A DNA stretch of 64,000 bases. Source: Chrysomallon squamiferum. Lineage: Eukaryota; Mollusca; Gastropoda; Neomphalida; Peltospiridae. The notes beneath the pieces are model-generated. The model was given only the letters and a program-made list of their open reading frames with translations. It ran no database searches and was not told the origin of the DNA. Shown piece after piece: positions 1 to 14,220 of the stretch. The stretch lies in the NCBI GenBank assembly GCA_012295275.1, contig CM022665.1:24827946-24891945 (forward strand), in the 5' to 3' direction. A program made the position numbers and the translations under genes. Position 1 is the first letter of the stretch; each line of letters begins with the position of its first letter.

Positions 1-365
1 CACTTCCCAGCGTGACAAATATGTTCTCAATCAGTTCGTGTTGTTTTTCTTTCAGTCATGCAAGCGATTTGCGTGTGAGTTCCCTGCATTGAGAACGTCC
101 AGGAAAAACGAGTAAATGTTCAAGTCGTGACAACTAAATCGGGTTATTTGAGGCTGACTGTGCTGGCTTCATTGATGAAGACATTAATATTTGATCAACT
201 AATTTTCCCTTGAAGACATTCAACATGCAAAGCCAACCAATATTTGATGAATGCTGCGGAGCTTGAAGAACGGAGTAAAACAATAGATACTTAGTGATAT
301 TTGTTTAAAAAAGACTTCTTTGTTGTTATTATTATTATTATTAAAAGAGATATAACGAAGTACGG

Positions 366-495
366 TAAAGTGCACTTAAGTCGAATAGCTTTTTAATACG
401 ATCTTTTTCAGTTTGCATCTGTTTGGTCGATGACGTGTAGGCATAACTTCTACATAGGGAAAACTTAAGAGTGAGTTCGACTTAAGTACACTTTA
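366..495. mobile_element. short TA-flanked MITE-like element with 20-bp TIRs
   Basis: The left arm at 366-385 (TAAAGTGCACTTAAGTCGAA) is the inverted complement of the right arm at 476-495 with one mismatch (C versus T), and the arms enclose about 90 bp of AT-rich sequence. Each arm starts with TA, consistent with the TA target duplication of Tc1/mariner/pogo-type elements. There is no transposase and no room for one, so it would be a non-autonomous derivative. The superfamily is inferred only from the TA flanks. Confidence 0.6.
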
Positions 496-777
496 TTTAT
501 TTATTTTTATATCTTTTCTTCTTTTTATTTCTTCTTTAACTTTTGCAGGCTGTAGTCAGTACGTCTTGTAATATTCATAAACTATGTAAATGCTGATATT
601 TTTGCAATGTTATGGACATAAGTTTAATTATACAGATGTGTCTGACTGTGTGTGTGTGTGTATGTGTGTGTATGCATGTTTGTGTGTGTAAAATAACACA
701 AGCATATCTGGCATGAGAAACATAAGATTTTAATTAGTACAGATAGCGAGAATGATATAATTATGCATTGTAAAAGC

Positions 778-780
<3 letters not shown>

Positions 781-863
<83 letters not shown>
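781..863. repeat. (AG)n microsatellite
   Basis: About 82 bp of nearly perfect AG dinucleotide, followed by a short TG run. Polypurine on the + strand. Confidence 0.95.
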
Positions 864-868
<5 letters not shown>

Positions 869-1846
869 TGTGTGTGTATGCGTATGTATGTGTGGAAGAC
901 AGACACAAAGAGAGAGAATCAGACTGAAAGCAAAATTGATGACTATTAATAAACACACACAAAATTTAATTATTTTCTGGGGTTTTTTTGTTGTTTTTTT
1001 CCCTGAAGTTTAACTTTGTTTCCCATTTTCCAAGTCTGCGGCAATAGACAAAAGATAAGAAAAATCTTCATTAATTTGTTATGAAGTCGACGTAACTTTT
1101 TTATTTTGCAGGTCTAATCTTCTCTTTTAAAAAAAGTATGAGACGCAGTGTACAAAAATGTAATCAAGTTAGACTGCCCCAAACCTGAACTGTAGATGTC
1201 AGTGTACTTTTAATACATTTTAAATCTTAAATTCATTTCTTTCTTTTAAAAAATTGTTTTCCTGCATAAAATGCTGCTTCTGATAAAATTTTTAAACTTT
1301 AGAAAAAAGATTAACAGATTTGATAGCCTTTGGGTATGATATATTTTATTTTTTTTAATTTCACACAGAAGTTATTCGAGTCATAATATTATTACATCGT
1401 GTAAGAGAAAATCTTTCGAAAAGGGGGTTTAATATGAACTTGTGACTTAAGACATATACAATGTACTTTGAATACAACAATACTGTAAATGAATTTAAGG
1501 TTTAAATAGTCTTATTATGTGATTAAATCAGTTGATAAAAGTTAGTGTCTGTTGCTCTTTCAAAATATAACTTATTACATATATTTCTTTTTATCTATAC
1601 ATTTTTCGATTTTCACAGTAAGAAATTTCAAGAAGTCTCTATAGCTGTGGTTCTTTAAAACCTGCTTATTCTGAAGTCTTTCAGTTTGTGTAAATCATTA
1701 CCTCGTTGTAGTATTGCTGTTTTTTGTTATTTAACTTTTTTTTTTTTTTTTTTTCTAAATTGTTGTTATTTTTGGAAATACAGTTATGCTTGAGTAGCTC
1801 CGCTCGCAGTTCGAGATTCCATTTCCTCATTCTAAAAAAATGAAAG

Positions 1847-1847
<1 letters not shown>

Positions 1848-1889
<42 letters not shown>

Positions 1890-1937
1890 AATAATAAAAA
1901 AAAAAAAAAAAAAAAAAAATTAAAAAAAAAAAAAAAA

Positions 1938-1985
<48 letters not shown>
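1848..1985. repeat. compound (AAC)n / poly-A tract
   Basis: An AAC trinucleotide run (about 1848-1888) passes through AAT into about 90 bp of nearly pure A broken by two TT interruptions. It could be an expanded retroelement tail, but no element body is recognisable upstream. Confidence 0.9.
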
Positions 1986-1987
<2 letters not shown>

Positions 1988-2907
1988 GGTCGTTTCTCCA
2001 ATGTACTATGAGTTTCATTTCACAGTTCTTGGGTAAACACTATAATGTCCTCTTTTTCCCCCCACCCCCCTTTTAAACCACATCTCTCACTCTCTTCAAA
2101 TCAGTGCTGTACGAGATAAATAAAACATGTTCTTATTTTCTTTTATGAGTAGTATGATTAGATTGCTTTAACTGCCGTGTAGCGAAAAGTCGTTGTGTGT
2201 CCTTCGATATCAAGGCGGCCACCATTGAGGTCTAAACCTGATAACGGCGACGTAACAGTCGCCATTTTCTTGTCGCCACCATATGCCAGCTTTACTGTTA
2301 CCTTCTGTGATCCGTCCCTTCCAGCGAATGAAATCATCGCTGCATTTAGCAGTTGCTAATACCGAAGTAATGGTAATTTTCAACAGTAAACTACTTCCAA
2401 CAGCAACCAGTTCCTTATAATGTTTTTGCTTGATGGCAATTCTGTGATAAGATTGAAACGGACCGATGCGATCTCAAAACATTTTCGCTTTGAACTAGAA
2501 ATATAATGGCGCGCATAGCTGTCAAAAAATACACTGATTTACAGTACATCGCTATGCACATGGCCGATAGTAACATAATTATGTGCACCGGTCTAGCGGT
2601 TAACATGTTTTGAAAAGTTCTTCGTATTGCTTAGATTAATTAACTGTTTTGCGGGAAAGAAATATGACAGTTTTTGTGGAATTCCGCGAGTCGAAGAAAC
2701 CATCAAAGTGATTGTTTGTAACGACTGGCCGTATTTCATGGATGAAACGCACCAATGCAATATCATATACCTGTCAGAGGAGCCAAAATTCTTCAAGTTT
2801 TCAAAACAAGTTTAATTTATATTCGTGGTATTGAGTTAATGTCGATATAAGCGCCGTTACATTAAAACCAGGAATTTTTCTTATTATTTCCATCTAAAAT
2901 GAATGAG

Positions 2908-2943
<36 letters not shown>

Positions 2944-3910
2944 TCTATATGGTTTAATTAAGACTATTCTTTTTAAATAAAAGTTAAATAATATAGAGGA
3001 CAACGAGCCGAATGAGTAGCATCAGACAAGATGAATATTTAGTGCTATAAAGAAAAATAAATAAATAAATATATTAAAAAATAAATCAAATAAAATAATA
3101 ATTTTAATTTTTTTTATTATTCCCCAATATATGTGTGTATATAGATAGATAGATAGATATAATTTAATAAAATAAATAAATAACTAAATAAATAAATAAT
3201 ATTTTTATTTATGCCTCAATTCATTTATAAAACAAGACATCATTTATTTGAGAAAATATAAGAAATTTACATTTATCGTGTACGCTTCTTTGAACATTTT
3301 CAGTTCATATACACGTACATTGCATTTGAAATCGTAATTACAGCCTCCAAAACTGTGACCATCATTATTATTGCCATCGCCTTCACTAAGACACTTTCCA
3401 TCATTGTTTGCATTTCCAGACAGACATAAGTCTTTAATTTTCTTCCAAAACAAAAGTTTCTGAAGATAATAGTATTTTGTATAAAATAATTACTACAGAC
3501 TGGCAAAAATAAAATGAAGTGTATCGGTTACAGTTCAGGTTATTTTTGTACGGCAAAGATATATGTGTTTTGTCATTTAAATAAATACGAAACTGTAGAA
3601 GTTTAAGAGATTCACTTGGTTTTGTGATAACTGATGTGTCCAAGTGGCAGAAATAGTTTTACCTCGTACTGAAGAATCACACGGTAGTTATGAAATACTC
3701 TGTCCGTTTATTACAACAGTAAATAAAGAAGACGCTAATTTCATCATTTTATAGCAAACTAAAGAAAATATTTTATGTCGCACGTGGGTCAATGACTCTT
3801 CATTTCATTGTTTCTCGTCAGTAGGCGCTATATTTCTGGGACACATTAATATATAACTTTCTGATTTATATGTGCACGCATGCGTGTATATTTATGTAGC
3901 CATTTGTATG

Positions 3911-3946
3911 TGTATGTTTGTGTGTGTGTGTGTGTGTGTGTGCACG

Positions 3947-3978
<32 letters not shown>

Positions 3979-3985
3979 GTATGTG
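3911..3985. repeat. compound GT / AT / TATG microsatellite
   Basis: Consecutive runs of TG, then TA, then TATG repeats. Confidence 0.9.
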
Positions 3986-5274
3986 TTTGTATGTATGCAT
4001 GTATATATGCTTCTTTGTATGTATGTACAGAAATAAGAAAGTATGTATATATATTTTAGTTGTTGTTGTGTAGACAGATGACTGTCTATCAGAAGTAAGT
4101 TTACATTGTGCATAAATTCATCTTTCAAGACCTTATACTCTATCTTAACGGCGTTGCAATTTTCAAAAAATGTTGTAAGTATAAAAAAGTATTGTAGTAA
4201 TTATTCCTGTCACTTTGAGATAGCACGATGCACACTGTCAGAAAATCTAAGTCCACGCCTACAATTATCTCTCAGCAAGATAAGCAGCGGTACTTGAGAC
4301 CAGTTCACAAATCAAATTGCTCGACTCTTCAGATCGTATCATTTGTTCTTTTCTTCTTCTTCATTTTCCTCCTTTTTTCAAAAATATGTTTCCAGAAATG
4401 GTTTTCTTCATCATTATCTTTTGTTTCGAATTCAGCTTCAGCGCCATCGTTTAAAGACGGCGGCACTGACATTAATTGTTTCTTTACCACCTTCGTCTTT
4501 TTCTTTTCTTTTCTTTTTTTTTTTTTTAAAAGAAGAAAAAAGAGGTTATCGGAAGAGAACTGGGTCTGTGTAGATCGTTTGATAAGCGGCACCTGCTGAG
4601 CTAGATAGGGTTAGGTGGGCTGCTGTTACGACTGTTGATGAGTCTTACGCGAAACAAACGCGCTAATTAAGATGTTCATGCATGCATGTGCGCATATTTC
4701 GCTTAATAAAGGTGGCTTCGTCGAGGGAGGTAATCGTTTAACGGTATTTTTCTTCGTCTTATCCGGAAGGAAAATCTTAGATGCATTTACAGATACAATA
4801 ATCTTTCCCTAAGCGTATAAAGAAAAAGAAAAGCGGGCACAATGGTTTACGTCATCGGCTTAATGCTTGCGAGCTGAAGTTTCTATTTTTATTCCGTATT
4901 CAAGTTCAACATTTGTGTGTGATAATAGATGTGATACGGCCATCGTTTTATTCGGTATGGTGTCGTGATTGTTGTGTTGTCTTTGTGACTGTTTTATTTT
5001 AGTCTCATCTTTCATTTTTTTTCGTTTCCGTTTTTTTTTAAACTTAACAGAAATGTCATTCTTTATACTAGAAGAATGGAGTTTGATTGAAACTGGTGCA
5101 AATGCATTGTATTTCTATTTAATTGTTTGTTCGTATTAATTCTATTTGCTGTATTCTTCGTCTACTCCGACACAGAATATGAATAATATATTTAATAATC
5201 AGTATTTTATATTTGAGGAACCACATATTTTTTTTTATTAATTGCATGTTCCATATATTGCTATTTTCATCATT

Positions 5275-5525
5275 ATAATATTATGACTACTACAACTACT
5301 GCTACTATTCTACTATTCTATTACTGCTATTACTACTACTACAGCTGCTGCTATTATTATTCTACTAATACTACCGCAATACTACTCTACTACTGCTATT
5401 ACTACTAGTACTACAACTGCTTTACTACCATCTACCACTACTACCACTACTACATCTACTATTACTCTACTGCTACTGATACTACTGCAACTACTATTAC
5501 TGCTACTACCACCACTACTGCAGTT
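5275..5525. repeat. degenerate (ACT)n trinucleotide array
   Basis: About 250 bp of imperfect CTA/ACT trinucleotides with many point changes. It looks like an old decayed microsatellite. Confidence 0.85.
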
Positions 5526-6879
5526 ATAGCCGTTGTTAATATTATTACATATAAAAATGCTTTCAAAAAACAAAACCACACACATACACACAAATAAATA
5601 AAATCCCATCTCATACAATCACTTCCAGCGCACCATACCACACTAACCAAATTGTTTAAAATCTGATATTGACACTGATGTTCTCCTTAAAGATTCCATC
5701 TCAGATAACCATCTGTAACTCGCACATTTTTCTACTTTCATTGGATTCGGATAGCAGTAATTGTTAATTATAGCGGAGCACCAAAGATCAAAGTTGGTTC
5801 ACGATCCTATTATACGGTCTGTCATTGAAGCCGTGTTTTGAGACATCTCATAATGTAACGTATGATTTAGAACAGCAGATAGCTCGTATTTTATCAGTTT
5901 CATCTCGATCACAGCAACTTGTTGGTTAGTGTTTGTTTTCTTCTCTTCCCCCCCCCCCTTTTAAATAATAACAATGATAATAATAATGATAATAATAATA
6001 AAAAAAAAAAAAAAAGTCTTGTTTGTTTTTCTACTCTGGAAAGGCTGTTTCATTTCAGAGTCGTTGCACACACTACAGGAAACAAGATATAAAGTTCCGT
6101 GGCATATTTATGAAGTGTTATGTCCTTAGCGAGATATTTTCACGTTACAGCGTTGACGTATGGTCAATCTTCGAATTACATGGACATTTATTTATCTGTT
6201 GTGTTTGAGGTGGTTGCAACAGGAGATCACCAGAGGAGAGATGACTTCACGATCAATCCTTATGACGTCGCGCAGTGAATTACTTCCCGGTCTAACACTG
6301 TATTACCATTTACATACCTCTAGTTGTGTTAAGTTATTTATTATTTTTTGAATATATTTTTGATTGATTATTATTAATAATAATAATAATAATAATAATA
6401 AATATTTTTAAATGTATCGTCTTGTTAATAAAGCATATTGGTGAGGGAAGGCTTTCTTTGTTGGTATATAAAAACTCGTAGAATTATTTCACGCCAAATA
6501 TTATAAACTGTAATATAATTTTATAAATATTCGATGAGAGATTCGTTAATTCATTATCCACTGTATTAGTGTAGGAATTCTACCTTGAGGTGAAATGTCT
6601 AGTTTATTCTTCTGTTAGACATGGTTGTGCAAATATTTACAAGATTTAACCCTGTTGACGCTTGTTATTGTGTTATTATCAGTTTATTTATCGTTTTACA
6701 TTATAATGCATACTGAATTTACATAATAATAACGTGAGTATTTATTATACTATTCTTGTTTTTGATTTTTCTTATTTAGATATACATACTCGAAGCATTT
6801 TAAATTCTAACCTGACATAATGTAATAATTAGAATACAAAAGTTACAAAGTGAATAAAGTTGTACCAACAACATCAATA
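5526..6879. other. gene-free AT-rich stretch
   Basis: AT-rich, mostly unique sequence with a poly-C run near 5950, a poly-A at about 6000-6015 and an (AAT)n run at about 6373-6401. No gene is supportable. Confidence 0.6.
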
Positions 6880-7215
6880 ATAACACTGGTAATAACAAAA
6901 ATAATAATAACGATAACAACAATAGCAGTAACAGTAACAATAACAATAATAATAACAATGATAACAATAACAACAACAACAACAACAATAATAATAATAA
7001 CAAAAATAATAAAGATAACAACAACAATAAAAAATAAAAAATAATAATAGCATTAAAAATAATAACGATACAACAATGATAAAAATAATAATAACGACAA
7101 CAATAACGGTAATAATAATAATAATAATAATAACAATAACAACAACAATATCAACAATAACGATGACAAAACAGTAATGATAATAATAATCATAATAATA
7201 ATACATATAATAATA
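6880..7215. repeat. degenerate (AAT)/(AAC) array
   Basis: About 335 bp of interspersed AAT, AAC and GATAAC trinucleotides. Open frames here encode only homopolymeric residues, as expected from the repeat. Confidence 0.9.
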
Positions 7216-7726
7216 ACACATAACAAGCAATATCTCTTTTACATTTGTACTCTGTGTTACCCAACCACTCTGTAAAATATTAAGATGTGTTATTTTTAAT
7301 ACAGTATTATTTACACTGAGATAAGATCGACTGCCAGAGAAACAGATGGATTAGCTGGATATGGACGAAATTAATTTCGCTCACATGATATATAATTCAT
7401 ATACTGAGATTCGTCTTTGTTATTACGCAATGGAATTTTTAAATAAGTTTTTTTTTTTTTTTTTTTTTTTTTTGTTTTTTTTTGCTTATTCAGATTAGTG
7501 TGCCCTTTATGTAATATCATAGTGTAGTGACTTCTTTTTAGGATATTCACATGACTTTGCAATTCTTGGACTGCTTATGTCGGTTAATAGTTACTGAAGA
7601 ATTAAAACAAAAACAACACAACAACAACAAGTAGAAGAAACAAAGAACTGAAAAACAGCAAAGGTTTAAATAATTTGTAAAAGTCTAGCACTACGGTTTA
7701 AATACAAAAAGAATACGTTTATGTAT

Positions 7727-7890
7727 TTCTGCATGTATGTATATATATGTATGTATGCATGCATGTATGTATGTATATATGTATGCATGCATGCATGTAT
7801 GTATGTATGTATGTATGTATGTATGTATGTATGCATGTATGTATGTATATATGTATGCATGCATGTATGTATGTGTGTCTGTATGTACGT
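7727..7890. repeat. (TATG)n tetranucleotide array
   Basis: About 160 bp of TATG units with TGCA and TATA variants. Confidence 0.9.
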
Positions 7891-8208
7891 ACGTACACAT
7901 GAATGCATATCTAGTCGAATGCATGCAAGAATTTATACTTGTACAGACAGTTTCTAAATAAAGGCTGAATTTTAAAGGTTAACAATCACGTAGGTCGAAC
8001 TAACTTGAATGAGTTAAAAATATAAGAAAATATTGTTTAAATATCTCAAGTCTATAACTTATTTTCGGTTCTGCGTTGTTTAAACTGAATCTCGCAGTTT
8101 AAAAAAAAAAAAATAAATAAATAAAAAATAAAAATAGAGCGTGGGTTGTTTATTAATGGATTAATGATGACAGATTCACGAACAGAACGTGGTGATTGTA
8201 AACTAATC

Positions 8209-8390
8209 CAGTGATTCTCAAACTGATTCGATGTCATTCACCCACCAGTCTTTATTACAAAGTTTCTTTGGACCGGTGACTAAATTTCCTTATATTTTTT
8301 TATAATTTCTGTCTCTAGTTTCATTCGTTCGAAAAACAATTTCATTCACCTTTTGGGTGAACAATTCACCGAATATTTGAGAAACCACTG
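8209..8390. mobile_element. hAT-like non-autonomous DNA transposon (MITE)
   Basis: The left end CAGTGATTCTCAAA and the right end TTTGAGAAACCACTG are imperfect terminal inverted repeats; the right end reads CAGTGGTTTCTCAAA on the other strand. CAGTGGTTCTCAA-type termini are characteristic of hAT elements. The flanks AACTAATC (8201-8208) and AATAATC (8391-8397) match apart from one base, consistent with an eroded 8-bp target duplication. The 182-bp interior has no coding capacity. Confidence 0.75.
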
Positions 8391-9971
8391 AATAATCAAA
8401 GACGACGATGACACGACCCAATACACTAACCTGAAGTCATAAGTACACGGCAGGTTATAAACTATATATATATATATATATTCTTCTGTGGTTCAACAAC
8501 CTGGAAAACGTGTTGAAAGGCACACAAAACATACGGCCGTATATTCGATTACCTGAAGCGATCTCTAGAAAAAAAAAAAAAAAAAAAAAAAAATATGAAG
8601 AAAAAAGTGGTGGCACGGAATAACACTACAGACGAAATGTTTCATGAATGATTGGAATCAGCGAAGGGAGCCTCCTGCCGGCTATCTAATAGCTGCTAAG
8701 TGTTAGACGTAGCCATCGCCACAGTTAATGTTTTCCTAACAAAAACATACTAGAGGGAAACTGAAGACCAGTCAAGCACTTAAATCTGTTTGCATAAAAA
8801 CCTAAAACTTTCAGAAAGAGGAAAGAATTAGCAGCAGAAGAGAACTCGATATCTTAGCAGAACAAATCATGGTAGGTAAAGAAACATTTGGCGGTTTTGA
8901 AGGCTCGGTTTGTCTCTCGATGTTTCCTTCGTCAGTAAAACATAATTATAAGAGATAAATGTCACCGTAGGATTTAGCACAAATGTTCAAGATTATAATT
9001 ATATATTGGACAGAAGATCTAAGAGAAAAAAAAAATTAATTTTTTTTTTTATGGAATGTGTGTGTTTATGTGTGTTTTTGTGAGGTAGATAGATCGATCC
9101 ATCGATATATAGATAAATAGACAGAGAGAGAAAAAGAGAGAGAGAGAGGGAAGAAGAGAGAGAGAGAGAGAAAAGAGAGAGAAAGATGAAGAGAGAGAGA
9201 TGAAAGATAATGAGAAGATGAGGGAGTAACAGATAGAAAATGGGTGTAGTGTGAAAAGCTTTAGGAAGAGAGAAGGAGAAATAATGAAAGTCTTCTGAAG
9301 ATAACGAAGAATAAAGAGAATGCGATAACAACAGACAGGGAGAGCAAATTTGTGAGAGATAGTGAGAACGAGATAACACAGCAGACAGGCTGAATGAGAT
9401 AATGGAAAAACATACTAATCACAAATGTGAAGAGAATGAACACACATACACACAAACACACACACACACACACACACACGCGCACACATACTCACACACA
9501 CACTGACACACACATAAACATACATGCACATTCGCTAATAATGTTGATTAGCGTGGCTCCTGTTTTGACGCTACTTACGCTATTTACAGAATTAAGTGTA
9601 AAATTATTATATGTAAAACAACTCCTGGTAATGCAATAGATGACAGAATAACAAATTCACACACATAAGAAAAGAAAAAAAGAAAAAAACAGAAAGAAAA
9701 CATCAGTGGACAGACCCAGATCTCAATCCCATATTTGTTATTGTTAAATTATTTATTTATTTTTGAAATAAATCTCTTAAAGATTTCTCTGAAGGCGTTA
9801 TAAACACATTAATTACAATAAATATTTACTTACTCCCACTACTTTCGTCAAGAAAAAAAAAAAAAGAAGAAGGTAATAATAATAAATAAAATAAACAGAA
9901 AATTAACGGAAATTATTCACGCCTTCTTAAACAACGTCAGGGCAATCGGATTAAGGCACAAATTAGACTAA

Positions 9972-10009
<38 letters not shown>

Positions 10010-10479
10010 CGACACACTCACAGTGCGTTCATAACGGGTCCTATCTCATGCAGATTACTTGGAAAATTTGACGAAAATACGTTTAGAGAAAACAAAAAGA
10101 CATGGCTGAATGTACTCGTTCCCCTAACCCCGACTGAGCGCTAACGAGTCCGTTACATGCAAGACATTGGGTCACTCAGTAATGGTAGCTAATTGTTCTT
10201 ATTTTTCCCGCCGAAAGCTTCTTAATAATTGACAACTGTCGATTAAAAATGCCATGTTGGGGAGCTGCCACCATGCAGTAAAATTCTGCTGGTGTTGTCA
10301 GTGCAGCATTCCTTGACGCTGATCGAAGATTCTGTTAGTTGTTTTATTTGCGAAGAGAAATCAATAATTGAGATATCACTGGAAGGATGATCGAAGTGTT
10401 TTTTTTTTGTCTGTTTGTTTTTTGTTTTATTTAATTTAATTTTTGTTTTGGTTTGGGTTTTTTTTGTTAAATTTACTTA

Positions 10480-10511
10480 TTTATTATTATTTATTATTAT
10501 TATTATTATTA

Positions 10512-10592
<81 letters not shown>

Positions 10593-10595
10593 TTT
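10480..10595. repeat. (ATT)n microsatellite
   Basis: About 110 bp of nearly perfect ATT trinucleotide between T-rich flanks. Confidence 0.95.
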
Positions 10596-11589
10596 ATTTT
10601 ATTTTTTATTATTTTATTTTATTTTATAAATTAAAATAGTAATATATTACGTAATATCTTTCTTTGGAAAGTGGAATGTTTTAATGTTCGTGTCACTTAC
10701 CTTTTTTTTTAATTATTGTTATTATTTTTTCTGCTTTTATAATAATTAATATTATTGTACTGTTGTTGTTGTTATTACTTTTCGTTAGTTCCTTCACCAG
10801 AATCACAATTGTTTATTTATTTTTAAATTTAAACCCGATTATTGTAACAAAACTGTTTAGAACAAATGCCGTGCACTCAAAAACAAAGAAACCAACAAAT
10901 AATGAGCAAAATTCAAAGAAAATAATAATAATAATAATAATAATAATAACTGCAACAGTAATAAAAACTAATAGTAGTTGAGGTGATGGTGGTAGTAGTG
11001 GTGATGTAGTGTTAGCAATAAACATAGTAGAAGTAAATGAATGAATACATTAATTAATGAACTCACAAATAAATTTTCACAAATACCTCCACATTCTTAG
11101 TCTACATAGGCATAGCTTAATCTGTGAAACAGAAAAGAAAAAGAAGAAGAAAAAAAAAAAAATTCTGAAGAGAGAGAAAAACCACATAAAAACAAAAATT
11201 TAAACCAAAAAATTCATATTGGGCGACTTCTACAACAAAAACATTCTTTGTTCGTTCAATTTAATTACTTGTCCGATAAAGTAAATCAGATCCCGGGTCC
11301 AACAACACTTCTTCAAAGAGAGCTGCATGTTTTCAGCAGCGCTGGCATGCCAAAATGTGTTGCCCTTCCAACCAAAGGCCGCGCAAAGAGGCAACCTTCA
11401 CAAGACTTAGCAAGTCTTTCAACAGTGTTTGATCCCATTATTGCTCAAGGTCGGTGAAGTGTAACATACAGGTGCCGTTGACAGTATCAGATACAGACAG
11501 ACATTTACGTGTATCAATGCAAAGGTCAAACGATATTATTGTAAAACGAAGATGAATGGGAGGTTATTAGATAGGCTAGTATATTTTGG

Positions 11590-11622
<33 letters not shown>

Positions 11623-11900
11623 TTGTTGTTATTGTTGTTGTTTGTGTTGTTGTTATTATTGTCATTATCATTCTTCTTCTAATCATTATTATTTTGTTGT
11701 TATTGTTTTGATTGTTGTTGTTATTATCATTATTATTACTGGGGTGTGTGTGAGATTAGTGAAACTACATGATTATAATTGTTATAGATGGGAAAAGAAT
11801 GATGTGTAAAATATATGAATTACTTTAGTTTTGTAAATGAAGATTAGATTACAGGTTTCAACTGAATGACAAAAAGAAAAAACAAATTATAAAGAATTTA

Positions 11901-11901
<1 letters not shown>

Positions 11902-11951
<50 letters not shown>
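11902..11951. repeat. (AAT)n microsatellite
   Basis: About 50 bp of perfect AAT trinucleotide. Confidence 0.95.
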
Positions 11952-11952
<1 letters not shown>

Positions 11953-13782
11953 TAACCACAGATGACTTCCCACATCTAAAATTATTTCATCTGTAAAAGA
12001 AAGGACAAATTATCCGCTCCTTTGGGAAGAATGCATGCCATGCACGAAGTCCAGGAAATCAAATTCTCGTCGCGTTATTACAAAGGACATCCGTGTTGTT
12101 TTTACAAATATGATCAGTTTCATTTGTTAATCCGCTCATCATTGTCAGACAGGAAAACCAACAACACACAGGTGTTGTCTTTTAGTGTCAAACACTGTCA
12201 GTTACACCACGTGATCTTAGTTAACACAGAGAGAGGATTATTCATCCGGCAGGTTTCCTGGGAAGAGGCACAGTCGATTTTCCCCCTATTTTATATATAT
12301 ATATATATACATATGTGTGTATGTGTGTGTGTTTTATTCTTGAATATCTTATCATCCAAAATGATGACATTCTCTCAAAGGCTTTTGTTCTGTTTTCATC
12401 TCTTTAATTTTTTCTCTTTTTTTTTTAAATTTTATTTTCTTGTTGCTTTTCATCTATTGGTCCTTGTGTTTTCGAAGCTGCCCCTTCGATCCCCCCCCCT
12501 TACCTAAAGAGTCCCCATGGTGATTGAAGTATATATTTGAATAGCTGCCAGGTCTTTCTATAACATAATTAGTTACGTACTCAAAATAGAAAACCTTCCC
12601 AGTAACATTTATATGATATTCCATGACCGTAACCTGGGCAAGTTTAGCAAAAGTAATTACTCCAAAGAACTTTTAAAATTACTAACTTCATGTACATTTA
12701 ATCCGACAAAATGCATCCAAATTCGAGATATCTCTTATTCTGGACATTTTAGAATAGTTAAAAGACGCTGTGTATTATTAATTATTATGGCTACATATAG
12801 AGGTCAACTTCCATATTGTTTCCAAAGGCGGAGTATGCTAAAACTAACAACCCCCACCTTTTTTCTTCTTCTTCTTCTTTTTTTAAGTTTCATCCATGTT
12901 CCCTATCTTTGTTTATGCTTGATGTATAATGATCTACAGTTAACATGCAGCTATCAAGAGCTAGGAATGTCTTGGTGTTGAATATTTAATGAAATCATGT
13001 CTGAGGTAAAGTTATCTTTGTTTGTGGCAGCTAAATTAATGACCCGCAAGTGAAAAATATTTGTTTGTGTATATGACACTGAGTCTGGCAGAAAGGTTTA
13101 AATGGAAAAAATAAAATAGAATAAAATGATGTAAAATAAAATAAAATGAAGTAAAATAAAATTGCTAGTTTTAGCCACCTTTTGTATAATGTAGCGGAGG
13201 GTAACAATAAAGCTGTACATCATTTCTTACTACTACAATTGCGTGATTATGACATCAACAACCAGGTTGCTTTGCTACCTAGTGGAGTAACTTTTTGTTT
13301 CGATGTTACATAATATTCCATTGCTGACTGTAAAGTAAGTCATTTTCTTTTCAAATTAGGTAATTACTAATGCATTTTTACTGCTTTCTTTTTAACTCAG
13401 ATGTGTACGAACACAATCACACAATCACACATTCACACTCACACACATATATGTATATCCATATCTATATATGTATATGTATATGTATATTTATATCTAT
13501 ATATCTATATCTATATATACAAACACTTAGATAGATGCACACAATACAGATGTATGTACACTGGCCTAAATATATACATAATTATACGCATACGTAATCC
13601 ACACATACATAGATATACAGATGCCTACATGCATCCACACATATGACATACATAGATACAGACATACACAGATAAATGAACATACATGCCGTGCATATAC
13701 ATATACGTGATCTTACATACATACACACACATACGTACGTATACACAGACACGCACCTCTCTAGCTACGTACGCTCAGAGAG

Positions 13783-13827
<45 letters not shown>

Positions 13828-14163
13828 CACAGAGACGTGTGTCTTGCTTCAAACTGATTAAGATTTTAAAGCAAGGTTTTCGTGATAGCTAAAGTAGGTT
13901 TTAATGCGTCTAAACAACTCTGGCGCGATATCGTGGCAGGAAATCTTTGACGTCTAATTCGTATCAAATTATACCGATACTTGCTTCTGACACCGACAAA
14001 TAGAAACGACGTCGCTGCCAACTACGCACACACTTACATGTCGAGGTGGCACCGCAAAACTAGTTTTTTAATTAGTAAAAGTGGGAAAAAGAAGATATTT
14101 ACATACCTCGGTGGCTGGAGCATTTAGTGACGAAATACAAACAAGGGAGAAATTGCTTAGTAT

Positions 14164-14178
14164 CGTAGTAGTGGTTGT

Positions 14179-14220
<42 letters not shown>

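Larger units (their letters stand above)
1..5274. other. gene-free AT-rich region with microsatellites
   Basis: I see no supportable gene here. The stretch holds a short inverted-repeat element (366-495), an (AG)n run, a long compound AAC/poly-A tract, poly-T at about 2911-2938, AAAT- and GATA-type short repeats at 3050-3200, and GT/AT/TATG runs at 3911-3985. The more complex, higher-GC patches at about 2160-2800 and 4200-4320 contain short open frames without recognisable domains or convincing splice sites. Confidence 0.6.
7216..12999. other. gene-free region, repeats and one hAT-like element
   Basis: Outside the listed repeats this is AT-rich sequence with no supportable gene. Poly-T lies at about 7449-7484 and poly-A at about 8569-8593. 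An AG-rich decayed run lies at 9121-9210, with AC runs at 9458-9510 and 9974-10006. Two patches of balanced composition (11280-11460 and 12000-12290) have short open frames without recognisable domains. Confidence 0.55.

Noticed and set aside
624-962. Ser-Leu and Thr-His repeat open frames over dinucleotide runs
   Set aside because: They are direct translations of AG and TG microsatellites.
4228-4599. 123-codon ATG-started open frame
   Set aside because: The second half is translated T-rich sequence. The first half has plausible composition but no recognisable domain.
12022-12507. 161-codon open frame
   Set aside because: It begins at a non-ATG codon and runs through TA/TG microsatellites and poly-T. 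I see no family signature.
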